Shown here piece after piece: positions 7,932 through 17,363 of a stretch of 47,036 nucleotides of DNA. The position numbers and the translations under genes are program-made. The stretch covers positions 1 to 47,036 of the forward strand of contig NZ_JABVXF010000035.1 in assembly GCF_013349995.1 (NCBI RefSeq), given 5' to 3'. How positions within the stretch are numbered: position 1 is the stretch's first letter; each line of letters opens with the position of its first letter. A model generated the notes under the pieces. The model was not told where the DNA came from. It made no database searches and saw only the letters and a program-made list of their open reading frames with translations. The stretch is from Pseudoalteromonas sp. 0303 (GTDB lineage Bacteria; Pseudomonadota; Gammaproteobacteria; Enterobacterales; Alteromonadaceae).

Positions 7932-8196
7932 TATACCCAAACTACCTCAAGATGCGAGTTTCAGTTGGAATTAAAAGCGATTTAGGCAAGGCATTGATTG
8001 CAAGTAATAGTGGTTCTATTGCTAAAATCAATAACGCAGTATAAATCGCTTTTAAACCAACCCTTTGGGCGCTTCACAGGCACTTACTCTCATCGTTGTT
8101 ATTTCTTAAAAGGGACTGCCATTCTTGCAAAGTAACGCCTTGATATTAAGCACCTGTGAAACGCTGAATTCTGCATCTTGAGGTGGTTTGGGTATA
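7932..8196. mobile_element. MITE-like element with nested inverted repeats
   Basis: It is bounded by 24-bp terminal inverted repeats, 7932-7955 and 8173-8196, identical at 23 of 24 positions (TATACCCAAAC.. / ..GGTTTGGGTATA). Inside are two further inverted pairs: AAAAGCGATTTA (7973-7984) with TAAATCGCTTTT (8042-8053), perfect, and 8069-8085 with 8148-8164, 14 of 17 pairs. The stretch has no ORF. The layout predicts a closed three-way junction as single-stranded DNA or RNA. It fills most of the 370-base gap between the lipid kinase and the receptor gene. Confidence 0.7.
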
Positions 8197-8200
8197 GAAA

Positions 8201-8226
8201 CAAAAAAGCCCTGCTAGTGCAGGGCT
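8201..8226 (-). terminator. Terminator of the TonB receptor unit
   Basis: AGCCCTGC (8207-8214) and GCAGGGCT (8219-8226) form a perfect 8-bp stem with a 4-base loop; on the minus strand it is followed by a run of six T. It ends the lipoprotein-receptor transcript. Confidence 0.85.
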
Positions 8227-8273
8227 AAATCAACGTTAGGATTTATTATTGTATCCTTCCTTGGGGAGTTTAA

Positions 8274-10964
8274 TTAAAACTCGTAGCTAAAGCCTAAGCT
8301 AAACTTAGTGCCTTCTTCTTTCTTCCAAAGCGATAAACCTTCTTGTTCAATTTCTTTATCTTGACCAAGGATGTTTTCAATTTTGAACTTAACTTTTGTG
8401 TTGAAGTTCGGGAAGTAAGAATAAACTAAATCAAGCGAATGGAATGGCTTCTCTTCAGCATCTTCATTACCGCGAGTACCCGGTACAATAATACGTGGAC
8501 CAAACACGTTATATACAAGTGATGTCGAATGGAAACCATCAGCAGAGTCATAACCCATCTGTAAGTTTGCTACCCACTCAGAGTGACCCACTAAACGGCG
8601 CTCATCGTTAGTAACAATGTTAGACACTGTATCTGCATCAAGTGCATCTTTTAATTGCTGCTCAAACAATGAATCAACGCCGTCAGAATCATCGATACCT
8701 AGTTTCACAGTTGAATCAGATAGCGTAACGTTACCCGACAAGAACACACTCGACCAATCAGCACTGATAAAGCTAAAGTCAGTCAAGAAATCAACTTCAA
8801 TACCCGTTAACTCACCTGATTCAGCGTTTGCAGTTAATAGCTGTGGCGCAGCACCACCAACACCTGCAAGCTCTACCATTTCAATAGGGTTTGTGATGTC
8901 TTTGTAGAACAATGCAACTGATAGGTTATTACCCGATGCCATATACCATTCAAAACGGAAGTCAGCATTTTTCAGTTTTGAACTTTGTAGTGTCGGTGAA
9001 CCACGAACTAGGAACTCTGTTAACGGGTCAACGAAGAACGTTGAACTTACATCACGCATATCAGGGCGAATAGTTGTTTCGCTTAAATTTAAACGAAATT
9101 GCATTTCTTCATCCATGATATAAGTCACAGCTAAAGAAGGATAAAAATCGTCTTCTTTAATTGCTACTTCAGCGAGTTCATCCGTTGTGGCATCAAATAA
9201 GTTACTATGCGCCTTAAATGGTACTGATACTTGGGCAAAATCTTCCCAACGAATACCACCGGTAATACGCCAAGTGTTGTCTAGGAAATAATCAGCCATA
9301 AAGTAATATGCATCTAACTTATGGGCTGCACTGTATTTATCGCCGTCTGTTGTTCTGTCATCAAAAATGCCAGAACCCGTTGAGCTTGCATAGAAAGCAT
9401 CATTATTGATGTTATCGTAAGCAAAAATCTCATCTAAACGTGAACCAAATGAATAATCATCTGAAATACCGCGGTGTGTAATACCGAATGTGGTGTTATT
9501 TGCTGTACGAGTTTTCTCTGAGAAGTCGCCACCCACTTTTAGCTCAAGCTCATAGCCTTCACCATAAAATGGCATACCCATGTTCCAACCCCAAGTATCA
9601 ACTTCGTCATGAAGCACTTGGAATTCACGTGTTACGTTAGTTGCTGAAACGTCTTGTAATTGCTCAGAAACAAACACACCATCGTCGTAGTTACGTTGGA
9701 AAACAGCGTCTACACCACCTGGTGCATCACGGTTTGCACGGCTTGTACCTGCGTACCAATCAACAAACAAGTTGTTAAAGTCGATAAAGTTGTGTGTACC
9801 TTTTAATTGGCTAGAGAACATTTCACGCTCTTCATACACAACATCAACACGGCGAAGATCACGTACACCTTCTTCCGTTTCGTTGGCATCATAGAAATTA
9901 CGATTACGAACACGGTCACGCATGTCATGCAGGGCAATATTAGTCAGTTCAATTTTATGGTTTGAATTAAACTCATAACCAATATTGAAGGTACCACTCC
10001 AACGCACATTTTGTTCAGTCGATGTACCATCGTAATACTGAGCAAAACACTTGTCTTCACACCCTAAGCTGCCGAGGTTTGTACCACTTTTTTCTTGTGC
10101 TACTTCCCACTCATTTTCGTAAGAAACCGCAGCTAACACACCAAATGTACCCATTTCACTTTCAAAGCGATCGCCTAATGAAACTGAAAAGCTCATTTCA
10201 GGATCAACGTCTTTTTCAGTTGCTGAAATGTTCCAATCAAGCGCCGACATCAATGCTTGGCGTTCAGCCAGTGTTGTGTTGATATCGCCTTCAAGGCCCG
10301 CACCATAAAAGGCATCGATGAACTCACTTGGTAACGCACGAGTACCATCATCACGCCCCATCCAGTCATCATCACCACCTTCATAGAAGTAGCCTGTATC
10401 ACTGTTATTGGTGTTATAAGAAGTACCAATATCGACTTTAAATAAAAAATCAGTCGGAATTGATTTGGTTCTAATATTTACGTTACCACCACCAAAATGC
10501 GCAGGCATATCGGGTGAAAACGATTTTTGAACACTTAAACTTTCAATAATATCTGATGGAAATAAGTCAAGCGGTACAACTGAGCGAGTTGGATCTGGAC
10601 TTGGTACATACATGCTATTAAGCTGAGTACTCGAATATCGCTCACCTAAACCACGAACATAAATGAACTTGCCATCAACAAGTGTCAAACCTGTTACACG
10701 ACGAAGTGCCGATGCAGCATCGCCATCACCAGTACGAGAGATTTGCTCTGCACCCATGATATCGGCAACGAAAGCTTGATTTTGACGCTCTTGAAGAACC
10801 GCGCCGGCACTCCCTTTTAAACGCTGTCCTACAGCAACCACTTCTTCAATTTCTTGTGCTTCATCCGCTGCATAGGCAGTATTCACTGATAAGCCAACTA
10901 ATGCTGCAAGCACTGCGTGGTTTATCTTTGAACGCACAAGTTTAGAGGGGGTAAAAGATTTCAT
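8274..10964 (-). CDS. TonB-dependent receptor, partner of repeat lipoprotein
   Basis: An 896-aa outer-membrane transporter. Signal peptide about residues 1-32 (ending NTAYA), TonB-box-like EEVVAVG near 40-46, plug domain with ALRRVTGLTLVDGKFIYVRGLGERYSSTQLN (about 86-116) and FGGGNVNIRTK, then a long beta barrel ending LGFSYEF with the terminal Phe needed for Bam insertion. The plug sequence is of the type lacking siderophore signatures. It follows the repeat lipoprotein after 65 bases that contain a stable hairpin, and the whole TonB2-type motor lies just upstream, so it is very likely the client of that motor. The substrate is not deducible. Confidence 0.9.
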   Translation of the reverse strand: MKSFTPSKLVRSKINHAVLAALVGLSVNTAYAADEAQEIEEVVAVGQRLKGSAGAVLQERQNQAFVADIMGAEQISRTGDGDAASALRRVTGLTLVDGKFIYVRGLGERYSSTQLNSMYVPSPDPTRSVVPLDLFPSDIIESLSVQKSFSPDMPAHFGGGNVNIRTKSIPTDFLFKVDIGTSYNTNNSDTGYFYEGGDDDWMGRDDGTRALPSEFIDAFYGAGLEGDINTTLAERQALMSALDWNISATEKDVDPEMSFSVSLGDRFESEMGTFGVLAAVSYENEWEVAQEKSGTNLGSLGCEDKCFAQYYDGTSTEQNVRWSGTFNIGYEFNSNHKIELTNIALHDMRDRVRNRNFYDANETEEGVRDLRRVDVVYEEREMFSSQLKGTHNFIDFNNLFVDWYAGTSRANRDAPGGVDAVFQRNYDDGVFVSEQLQDVSATNVTREFQVLHDEVDTWGWNMGMPFYGEGYELELKVGGDFSEKTRTANNTTFGITHRGISDDYSFGSRLDEIFAYDNINNDAFYASSTGSGIFDDRTTDGDKYSAAHKLDAYYFMADYFLDNTWRITGGIRWEDFAQVSVPFKAHSNLFDATTDELAEVAIKEDDFYPSLAVTYIMDEEMQFRLNLSETTIRPDMRDVSSTFFVDPLTEFLVRGSPTLQSSKLKNADFRFEWYMASGNNLSVALFYKDITNPIEMVELAGVGGAAPQLLTANAESGELTGIEVDFLTDFSFISADWSSVFLSGNVTLSDSTVKLGIDDSDGVDSLFEQQLKDALDADTVSNIVTNDERRLVGHSEWVANLQMGYDSADGFHSTSLVYNVFGPRIIVPGTRGNEDAEEKPFHSLDLVYSYFPNFNTKVKFKIENILGQDKEIEQEGLSLWKKEEGTKFSLGFSYEF

Positions 10965-10994
10965 TATTATACTCCGAAAACAAAACTAGAAGCT

Positions 10995-11014
10995 GGCCGG
11001 GGTTGCCCCCGACC
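10995..11014 (-). promoter_or_regulatory. Intercistronic hairpin with GCAA tetraloop
   Basis: On the minus strand GGTCGGGG, a GCAA (GNRA) tetraloop and CCCCGGCC form an 8-bp stem (one G-U pair) between the lipoprotein stop and the receptor start. There is no T run, so it is more likely an mRNA-stability or processing element than a terminator. Confidence 0.6.
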
Positions 11015-11029
11015 ATGGATTAGAAGGGC

Positions 11030-14000
11030 TTAGTTAAGACCTACTTTTACCCAACCTGCTGTCCAGTCTGTTTGCGCATCCATTGCACCGATGTAATCTA
11101 CTTGGTCGAAGAAGCTATTTAGGCTTGAAGCATCGAAACCGCTACCAAGTAGTGCTGATTCAGCACTTGGTTGATAGCCGTTGTCGCTTAGACCTAACAT
11201 TGCTGCATCCATGATAGAGTTACCTTCTTGGCCTTCGAACCAAGATTGAACATTACCCGTACCAATTGCTTGGCTTGAGAAGTTGTTATCTGTTGCACAT
11301 GCAACTACTGAGTGGCTGATAGTAAGTGAACCATCTTCAGCGCGAGGTGCTGAATCTGCGCCAACTCGTAAGCAGTTTTTATAACCTTCGCCACCTGTTA
11401 CTACTACGTTTTTCAGCATACCTGCAGTACCTGCACGTAAACGGATACCGTTTACACCATCTGCACCGATGATAGTTACGTTAGAGATAGTAGGAGTTGT
11501 TAAAGGTGATGCATCTGAATCAAACTCTGAGTTATCAGCTTCAATTGCATTGTCACCTTCAGATGAAGACTGCTTGATTAATACGTATTGTGCATTACCA
11601 GTCCAACCGAATGACCAATCTAGCGAGTCATCACCAATGTTTGTTAGTACTAAGTGGCTGATGCTTGCAGTACCACCGAAGAACTCAACACCGTCATCAA
11701 GGTTTTCGTGAACGTGGATATAATCAAGTTCAGTTTGGCTACCAACACCTGCAAGTGAAATACCGTTAAGCTCATCACCGTTACCAAGTGTTTTACCTGC
11801 TTGTTTTACAACAACATACTTAAGTGTACCTGAGTTATCTTCTGGTTGATTACCACCAAATTGACCAGCATCACCTTCTGCAGCAACACCACAGTTTGCT
11901 AGTTCATCAGCCGTTGTTTCACCCACTTGGTCACCACAAGAGTTAGCTGGTGCGTTACCAAGAAGCACTACACCACCCCATTGACCAATGCCTGTTTCAG
12001 CACCTGTCATATCTTGGATAGATGTCATAACGATTGGTTGAGTTGCAGTACCTACCGCTTCAATCTTCGAGTCACGACGAACAACTAAGAAGTCATCACC
12101 GCTTTCACCGATTAGCGTTGTACCAAATTGAACATAAAGCGTTGCACTATCTGTACGGTCACCACCCACTGCCGTGCGGCCTTTAAGGATCCAGTGAGCA
12201 TCGTTAGTTAATGTCACGTCAGATGTGAAAACAACATCTTGTGCTAACTGATAAACTGGCTTATCGGTAATTTGTGGGAAGCTTGCAGAAACATCAGTTG
12301 CTAAACCTTGCTCCATTGCGTTAGTGATATCAGCAGGGAAGCTAGGGTTAACAGCAACTGTCCAACCTTCCATCCAGTTGTTGTCACCGTCAAATGCACC
12401 AATGTAGCTTGTTTTAGTGAAGAATGGGTCAAGGTCTGACGCATCAACACCTGCACCTAATAGCGGCGAGCTTGATTTAGGCGTGAAACCATCTGTAGCA
12501 AGGTTTAATGTCGCTGCAGTAAGTGTTTGGTTACCAGTTTGACCTTCGAACCAAGACTGAACATTACCAGAACCGATTGCTTCAGAACCGAAGTTATTGT
12601 CTGCACTACATGCTACCACTGAATTCTCGATAGAAAGCTCACCAGATTCAGCATTTGCTACAGAGTCAGAACCTACACGTAAACAGTTTTTGTAACCTTC
12701 TGGGCCTGTCACAACCATGTTACGGATAACACCCGCAGTACCTGCACGAAGACGAACACCGTTTTTACCGTCAGCACCAACAATCGTTACGTTTGAAAGT
12801 AGTGGCTTAGTTAATGGTGTAGCGTTTGAATCGAATTCTGAGTTATCAGCTTCGATTGCATTGTCACCTTCAACAGATGATTGTTGGATATAAACGTTCT
12901 GTGCGCGACCTGTCCAACCAAATGACCAGTCAAACGCGTCATCACCAATATCAGTTAGTACAACGTTACGAACGTTGACAGTACCACCGAAGAACTCGAT
13001 ACCATCGTCAAGGTTTTGGTGAACCTGGATGTATTCCACTTTTGTTTGAGAACCAACACCCGCGAATGAAATACCATTTAGCTCATCGCCATTACCCAGT
13101 GTTTTACCTGCGTGTTTAACAACAACATAACGAACAACACCCGAGTTGTCTTCTGCATCATCACCACCGAATTGACCTGCATCACCTTCAGCTGCAACAC
13201 CACAGTTTGCTAGCTCTTCAGGTGTTGTTTCACCTTGTTGGTCACCACATGAGTTAGCCGGTGCATTACCAAGTAATACTAAACCACCCCATTGACCGAT
13301 GCCTGTCTCTGCACCTGTCATATCTTGGATAGATGTCATAGTGATTGGTGCTGTTGCATTACCATTTGCGTTAATTTGTGAGCCACGACGAACAACTAAG
13401 AAGTCATCGCCTGTTTCACCAATTAATGTAGTACCCGCTTGAACATATAATGTTGCGCTATCAGTACGGTCACCACCTACTGCTGTACGACCATTTAAGA
13501 TCCAGTGAGCGTCATTTGTTAATGTTACATCTGCAGTGAAGGTTGTATCTTCAGCTAAGCGATACACTGGCTTGTCAGTAATTTGTGGGAATTCAGATGA
13601 AACGTCTGTCGCAAGACCTTGCGCCATTGCATTTTCGATATCAGTTGGGAAACCGCCATTGATAGCAACAGTCCAACCTTCCATCCAGTTATTTGTTGCG
13701 CTAAATGCACCGATTTGACCATTCGCTAATAATGGTGAACCCGCTAAAGGCATATAACCATTATCATCTAGCATTAAATCTGCTGGTGTAAGAGTTTGGT
13801 TACCGTCTTGGCCTTCAAACCATGCTTGTACAGTACCACCATTAATTGTTTCGCTACCGAAGTTATTAGCAGCTGTTTGACAAGCAACAATTGAGTTAGT
13901 GATAGTTAGAGAGCCATCTTCTGCACGAGGCACTGAATCAGAACCGACACGTAAACAGTTTTCATACGTTGCAGGGCCTGTAACGAAAACGTTTTTCAGC

Positions 14001-15130
14001 ATACCTGCAGTACCTGCACGTAGGCGAATACCATTGTTACCTTCAGCACCCACGATTGTTACGTTTTCAATTGTAGGGTTAGTCAGTGGTGTAGCGTCTG
14101 AATCAAACTCTGAGTTATCCGCTTCAATCGCGTTGTCACCTAAGTTCGCAGCTTGTTGAATGTATACGTTTTTCGCCGTACCAGTCCAACCAAATGACCA
14201 ATCTAGTGAGTCATCACCAATGCTTGTAAGTACCACGTTACTTACGTTTACTGTACCACCAAAGAACTCGATACCATCATCTAAGTTTTCGTGTACTTGA
14301 ATGTAATCAACAGTCGTTGCAGAACCAACACCAGCAAATGAAATACCGTTTAATTCGTCACCATTACCCAGTGTTTTACCTGCATGTTTAACAACTAAGT
14401 ATTTCAATGTACCAGAGTTATCATCTGCAACGTTACCACCAAATTGACCTGCATCACCTTCTGCAGCAACACCACAGTTTGCAAGTTCGTCTGCAGTTGC
14501 TTCGCCTTCTTGGTCACCACAAGAGTTTGCAGGTGCATTACCAAGCAGAACTAAACCACCCCACTGACCGATAGACGTTTCAACATTAGTTACATCTTGA
14601 ATCGAAGTCATCGTGATTGGCTGGCTTACAGTACCTACTGATTCGATTTGTGAACCACGACGAACAACCAAGAAGTCGTCACCCGATTCACCAATTAATG
14701 TAGTGCCTTGTTGGATATATAAAACAGCGTTATCAGCACGGTCATTACCTACAGCTGTACGACCATTTAAAATCCAGTGAGCATCGTTTGTTAGTGTTAC
14801 ATCAGCTGTGAATGTAGTGTCTGCTGATAAACGGTAAACTGGTTTATCTGTAATCGTTGGGAATTCTGAAGAAACATCTGTTGCTAAACCTTGTGTTAAA
14901 GCATTTTCGATGTCAGTTGGGAAACCAGTTGTTGCGTTTTGAGAATCATCACGACCTGATTGGTCGCCACCGTTATCACCATTGTCACCACCATTATCGA
15001 TGATGTTAGTGACGTTATCGCCTTCGTTGACAGTGGTGTCGCCTTCTTTAACGACTAAATCACCACCACAACCAGCTAAAGAAACTGCTGCAGCTACCAA
15101 ACTAACTTTGAATAAGTCAGATAATTTCAT
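11030..15130 (-). CDS. Three-repeat beta-helix lipoprotein
   Basis: A 1366-aa lipoprotein: lipobox LAGC with Cys21 followed by Gly-Gly (no inner-membrane retention Asp), a Gly/Asp/Asn linker to about residue 69, then three tandem units of 424, 437 and 436 aa (residues 70-493, 494-930, 931-1366; DNA 14923-13652, 13651-12341, 12340-11033). Each unit opens F-P-x-D-I, contains ITDKPVY, GQWGG(L/V)VLLGNAPANSCG, LNGIS(F/L)AGVGS, NLDDG(I/V)EFFGGT and four cysteines, and looks like a right-handed beta helix. Unit 1 lacks about 14 residues near its end. It is probably anchored at the outer membrane and works with the receptor encoded next to it. Binding function is inferred from context only. Confidence 0.8.
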   Translation of the reverse strand: MKLSDLFKVSLVAAAVSLAGCGGDLVVKEGDTTVNEGDNVTNIIDNGGDNGDNGGDQSGRDDSQNATTGFPTDIENALTQGLATDVSSEFPTITDKPVYRLSADTTFTADVTLTNDAHWILNGRTAVGNDRADNAVLYIQQGTTLIGESGDDFLVVRRGSQIESVGTVSQPITMTSIQDVTNVETSIGQWGGLVLLGNAPANSCGDQEGEATADELANCGVAAEGDAGQFGGNVADDNSGTLKYLVVKHAGKTLGNGDELNGISFAGVGSATTVDYIQVHENLDDGIEFFGGTVNVSNVVLTSIGDDSLDWSFGWTGTAKNVYIQQAANLGDNAIEADNSEFDSDATPLTNPTIENVTIVGAEGNNGIRLRAGTAGMLKNVFVTGPATYENCLRVGSDSVPRAEDGSLTITNSIVACQTAANNFGSETINGGTVQAWFEGQDGNQTLTPADLMLDDNGYMPLAGSPLLANGQIGAFSATNNWMEGWTVAINGGFPTDIENAMAQGLATDVSSEFPQITDKPVYRLAEDTTFTADVTLTNDAHWILNGRTAVGGDRTDSATLYVQAGTTLIGETGDDFLVVRRGSQINANGNATAPITMTSIQDMTGAETGIGQWGGLVLLGNAPANSCGDQQGETTPEELANCGVAAEGDAGQFGGDDAEDNSGVVRYVVVKHAGKTLGNGDELNGISFAGVGSQTKVEYIQVHQNLDDGIEFFGGTVNVRNVVLTDIGDDAFDWSFGWTGRAQNVYIQQSSVEGDNAIEADNSEFDSNATPLTKPLLSNVTIVGADGKNGVRLRAGTAGVIRNMVVTGPEGYKNCLRVGSDSVANAESGELSIENSVVACSADNNFGSEAIGSGNVQSWFEGQTGNQTLTAATLNLATDGFTPKSSSPLLGAGVDASDLDPFFTKTSYIGAFDGDNNWMEGWTVAVNPSFPADITNAMEQGLATDVSASFPQITDKPVYQLAQDVVFTSDVTLTNDAHWILKGRTAVGGDRTDSATLYVQFGTTLIGESGDDFLVVRRDSKIEAVGTATQPIVMTSIQDMTGAETGIGQWGGVVLLGNAPANSCGDQVGETTADELANCGVAAEGDAGQFGGNQPEDNSGTLKYVVVKQAGKTLGNGDELNGISLAGVGSQTELDYIHVHENLDDGVEFFGGTASISHLVLTNIGDDSLDWSFGWTGNAQYVLIKQSSSEGDNAIEADNSEFDSDASPLTTPTISNVTIIGADGVNGIRLRAGTAGMLKNVVVTGGEGYKNCLRVGADSAPRAEDGSLTISHSVVACATDNNFSSQAIGTGNVQSWFEGQEGNSIMDAAMLGLSDNGYQPSAESALLGSGFDASSLNSFFDQVDYIGAMDAQTDWTAGWVKVGLN

Positions 15131-15175
15131 TGTTCACTCCGTTAAGATAGATATTTAATTATTGTGTTAGCGCAT

Positions 15176-15230
15176 AAACTCAAGTCACCAAAAAGCACTG
15201 GCACTTAATGCTTTTGGGTCACTTGAGTTT
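15176..15230 (-). promoter_or_regulatory. Long stem-loop in lipoprotein 5' leader
   Basis: Bases 15176-15197 and 15209-15230 are inverted repeats of 22 bases with 20 pairs, closing an 11-base loop. It lies 46 bases upstream of the lipoprotein ATG and downstream of the proposed promoter, so it should be in the leader RNA. No T run follows. Confidence 0.65.
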
Positions 15231-15269
15231 TAAACTGCGACTACCTTACGGGAGCTGTATGACAAACTA

Positions 15270-15298
15270 GTTACACTTTAATAAACATAAAATGACAA
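15270..15298 (-). promoter_or_regulatory. Candidate promoter of lipoprotein-receptor unit
   Basis: On the minus strand TTGTCA (15298-15293, 5 of 6 to the -35 consensus), a 17-base spacer and TGTAAC (15275-15270, 4 of 6 to -10). Transcription would begin near 15263, giving a leader of about 130 bases that includes the long stem-loop. Confidence 0.4.
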
Positions 15299-15341
15299 TA
15301 TTAATTATATAAAAAAGAGTAAGTTAGTTAATTTTAGAAAC

Positions 15342-15366
15342 GGAAAAAAGCCGCCCGAAGGCAGCT
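15342..15366 (-). terminator. Terminator after the TPR gene
   Basis: On the minus strand AGCTGCC, a TTCG tetraloop and GGCGGCT form a 7-bp stem (one G-U pair) followed by TTTTTT. It separates the motor operon (DUF3450 to TPR) from the lipoprotein-receptor unit. Confidence 0.85.
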
Positions 15367-15420
15367 TTGGTGTTGCGATTATAAATTAGTTTTTTTGTAC
15401 GCTTACCTGTTGAATACGAT

Positions 15421-16728
15421 TTAGAGTAAAGCGGTACGTAATGTTTCGGCGTGCACTTTTTCACGCTTCACATACTTGATCCATTGCTCAGCTAAACGCT
15501 GCGACTTTTTGTGTTTTTCCGCTTGCTCAAACGCTAAAATCGAGGCATCAAAGTTTTGTAAATTGTACTGCGCCATACCTAAGGCAACATATACATTTGA
15601 TTCAAACTCTAAGCCGCCTTTATCAAGGGCTTTACGTGCTGCATCCGCTGCTTCTTCGTATTTTTCAAGGTTAATGCTTACCTCTGCAATACGTTGTTCG
15701 TACTGACCATGCGTTACTAAATCAGCGGCTTTTGCAAAGTAAGCAAGTGACTTTTCAGCTTCTTTTGCTTGTACCATTGCTTCTGCAACAAAGGCATAGT
15801 TTTTCGCTGATTTTTCAGCGACACCGTCTTGCATAGCTTTACTCATCACGTTCGCCGCTTTAAAAGCCAGGCCGTTGTATAAATACACTTGTGATAATTG
15901 ACGTAAATCTGATTTAGATTTCATGAAACCTTGTTGGTATGCCGCTTCTAAAATCGCTAATTGCTTTTTCTCTGCTCCCGTTTCACCGTACATGCCACCT
16001 AACTGAACCCAGTACTCTGGCTTGTTGTAAAGCTTAACTAAACGCTCAAGTACCTCGACCACTTTGTCAGACTGATTAAGTGAGTAGTACATTGCACGTT
16101 GTAAGATTAACCAGTTTTCTTTCGGCATCTCACCTTTGCTGTCGGCTTGTGCGATAGCTAAGTTAATGTTGTCAATGCCTTTTTGGTAATCTTTAAGCTG
16201 ATAATACGCTTGAGATTTCAATACATAATAAGCATCTGTTTTAGGCTTGTCGTTAATCACATCCCACTGTGCTAAATATTTGATTACCTTTTCGTAATCG
16301 CTATTAGCCATGGCAAGTTGCGCTAAGCTAAAGGTGGTGCTTACACGTAATGTTTCAGGAATCGCATCTTCGTTTACTACTTTTTCAAACGACGCAATTG
16401 CTTTATCAAGGTCGTTTTCGTTGTAGTAAATAAAACCATAGAAATTATGCATCATGGCAATTTCATACGAGTTCATGCTCGAAGAGCGCTCTTGAATACT
16501 ATCAAGAGCTTCTAGCCCTGCTTTTGCATCACCATCATCAGCCAGCTTTTGTGCTCGTGCTAATTGGCTATACACTTTTTCGCGCAGTGCAGGTACTCGT
16601 TTAGTTTTTTGTTCTTGTGCGTAAGCCGTTGCCAGTGTGACACCTGGTAACATGCTAACAACGCTTGGGACTACAAGGCTGCTTGTGAAAGCAGCCGCGC
16701 AAATCACGGCAACTTTTAAAGGTTTCAT
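15421..16728 (-). CDS. Exported TPR protein of TonB2-type cluster
   Basis: A 435-aa protein with a signal peptide (about residues 1-37, ending ATAYA) and TPR-like helical repeats over the rest: YGFIYYNENDLDKAIASFEKVV, VLKSQAYYQLKDYQKGIDNINLAI, ALGMAQYNLQNFDASILAFEQA and others. A periplasmic TPR protein is the usual last gene of tonB2-exbB2-exbD2-ttpC clusters; its precise task (scaffold or assembly) is not settled. It starts 17 bases after the tonB stop and is closed by a strong terminator. Confidence 0.85.
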   Translation of the reverse strand: MKPLKVAVICAAAFTSSLVVPSVVSMLPGVTLATAYAQEQKTKRVPALREKVYSQLARAQKLADDGDAKAGLEALDSIQERSSSMNSYEIAMMHNFYGFIYYNENDLDKAIASFEKVVNEDAIPETLRVSTTFSLAQLAMANSDYEKVIKYLAQWDVINDKPKTDAYYVLKSQAYYQLKDYQKGIDNINLAIAQADSKGEMPKENWLILQRAMYYSLNQSDKVVEVLERLVKLYNKPEYWVQLGGMYGETGAEKKQLAILEAAYQQGFMKSKSDLRQLSQVYLYNGLAFKAANVMSKAMQDGVAEKSAKNYAFVAEAMVQAKEAEKSLAYFAKAADLVTHGQYEQRIAEVSINLEKYEEAADAARKALDKGGLEFESNVYVALGMAQYNLQNFDASILAFEQAEKHKKSQRLAEQWIKYVKREKVHAETLRTALL

Positions 16729-16745
16729 AATCGCATTCCTCTTTT

Positions 16746-17351
16746 CTAACCGTTAATTTGGAAAGAAATTTTGTTCTGTACGCCCGCTACTTCAACAGCT
16801 TCACCGTTAACAACGCGCGGTTTATATTTAAATTTAAGTGCTGCATCCATCGCAGCGCGGTCAAACAATGACTCTGGTTCAGCTTTAATAACTTTCGGGT
16901 CACGTACTGTGCCTTGCCTGGTTACTGTAAACTCAACAATCACATAGCCTTCGATCCCACGCGATAAAGCTCGGCGCGGATAAACAGGCGCTACTTTTAC
17001 AATCGGTAAGTATTCACCGTCGCTTGATTCAAGGGCTAAGCCGCCAGCTAAGTTAACGTCGGCTTCAACACTGGCACCAAAGTCAAAGTTGGCATTGCTC
17101 GCGTTAGGATCACTGTTTTGCATTTGCGGTGATTCCATTGGCGGAGGTGGCTCTTTTGGCGTTGGTGGCTTTTGCGGTTTACGTTCTTTCTTTTGCACTG
17201 TCTCTTCTTTTTTCAGACGAACAAAATCAAGTACGTTTCCTTTTACGGGCTCAGACATGGCCCCTTCACCACCGGTGATCAGTGCCTGCATGCCTAAAAA
17301 CAGCATAACAGTCACGATACCAGCGATGATTAATGCAACTATATAACGCAT
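16746..17351 (-). CDS. tonB: Energy transducer TonB (TonB2 type)
   Basis: A 201-aa protein: N-terminal membrane anchor (about 4-24), a short Pro/Lys-rich stretch (KPQKPPTPKEPPPP, about 61-74), a linker, and the C-terminal TonB fold (VAPVYPRRALSRGIEGYVIVEFTV to about residue 195) with the YPxxA and EGYV signatures. The proline segment is shorter than in E. coli TonB, as is usual for TonB2 proteins. It transmits proton-motive energy from ExbB/ExbD to outer-membrane receptors. It follows exbD by 12 bases and precedes the TPR gene. Confidence 0.93.
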   Translation of the reverse strand: MRYIVALIIAGIVTVMLFLGMQALITGGEGAMSEPVKGNVLDFVRLKKEETVQKKERKPQKPPTPKEPPPPMESPQMQNSDPNASNANFDFGASVEADVNLAGGLALESSDGEYLPIVKVAPVYPRRALSRGIEGYVIVEFTVTRQGTVRDPKVIKAEPESLFDRAAMDAALKFKYKPRVVNGEAVEVAGVQNKISFQING

Positions 17352-17363
17352 CGCTCACATTCC

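Noticed and set aside
10022..10282. Open frame of 86 codons antisense to the TonB receptor
   Set aside because: Biased composition, no ribosome site and full overlap with a conserved gene.
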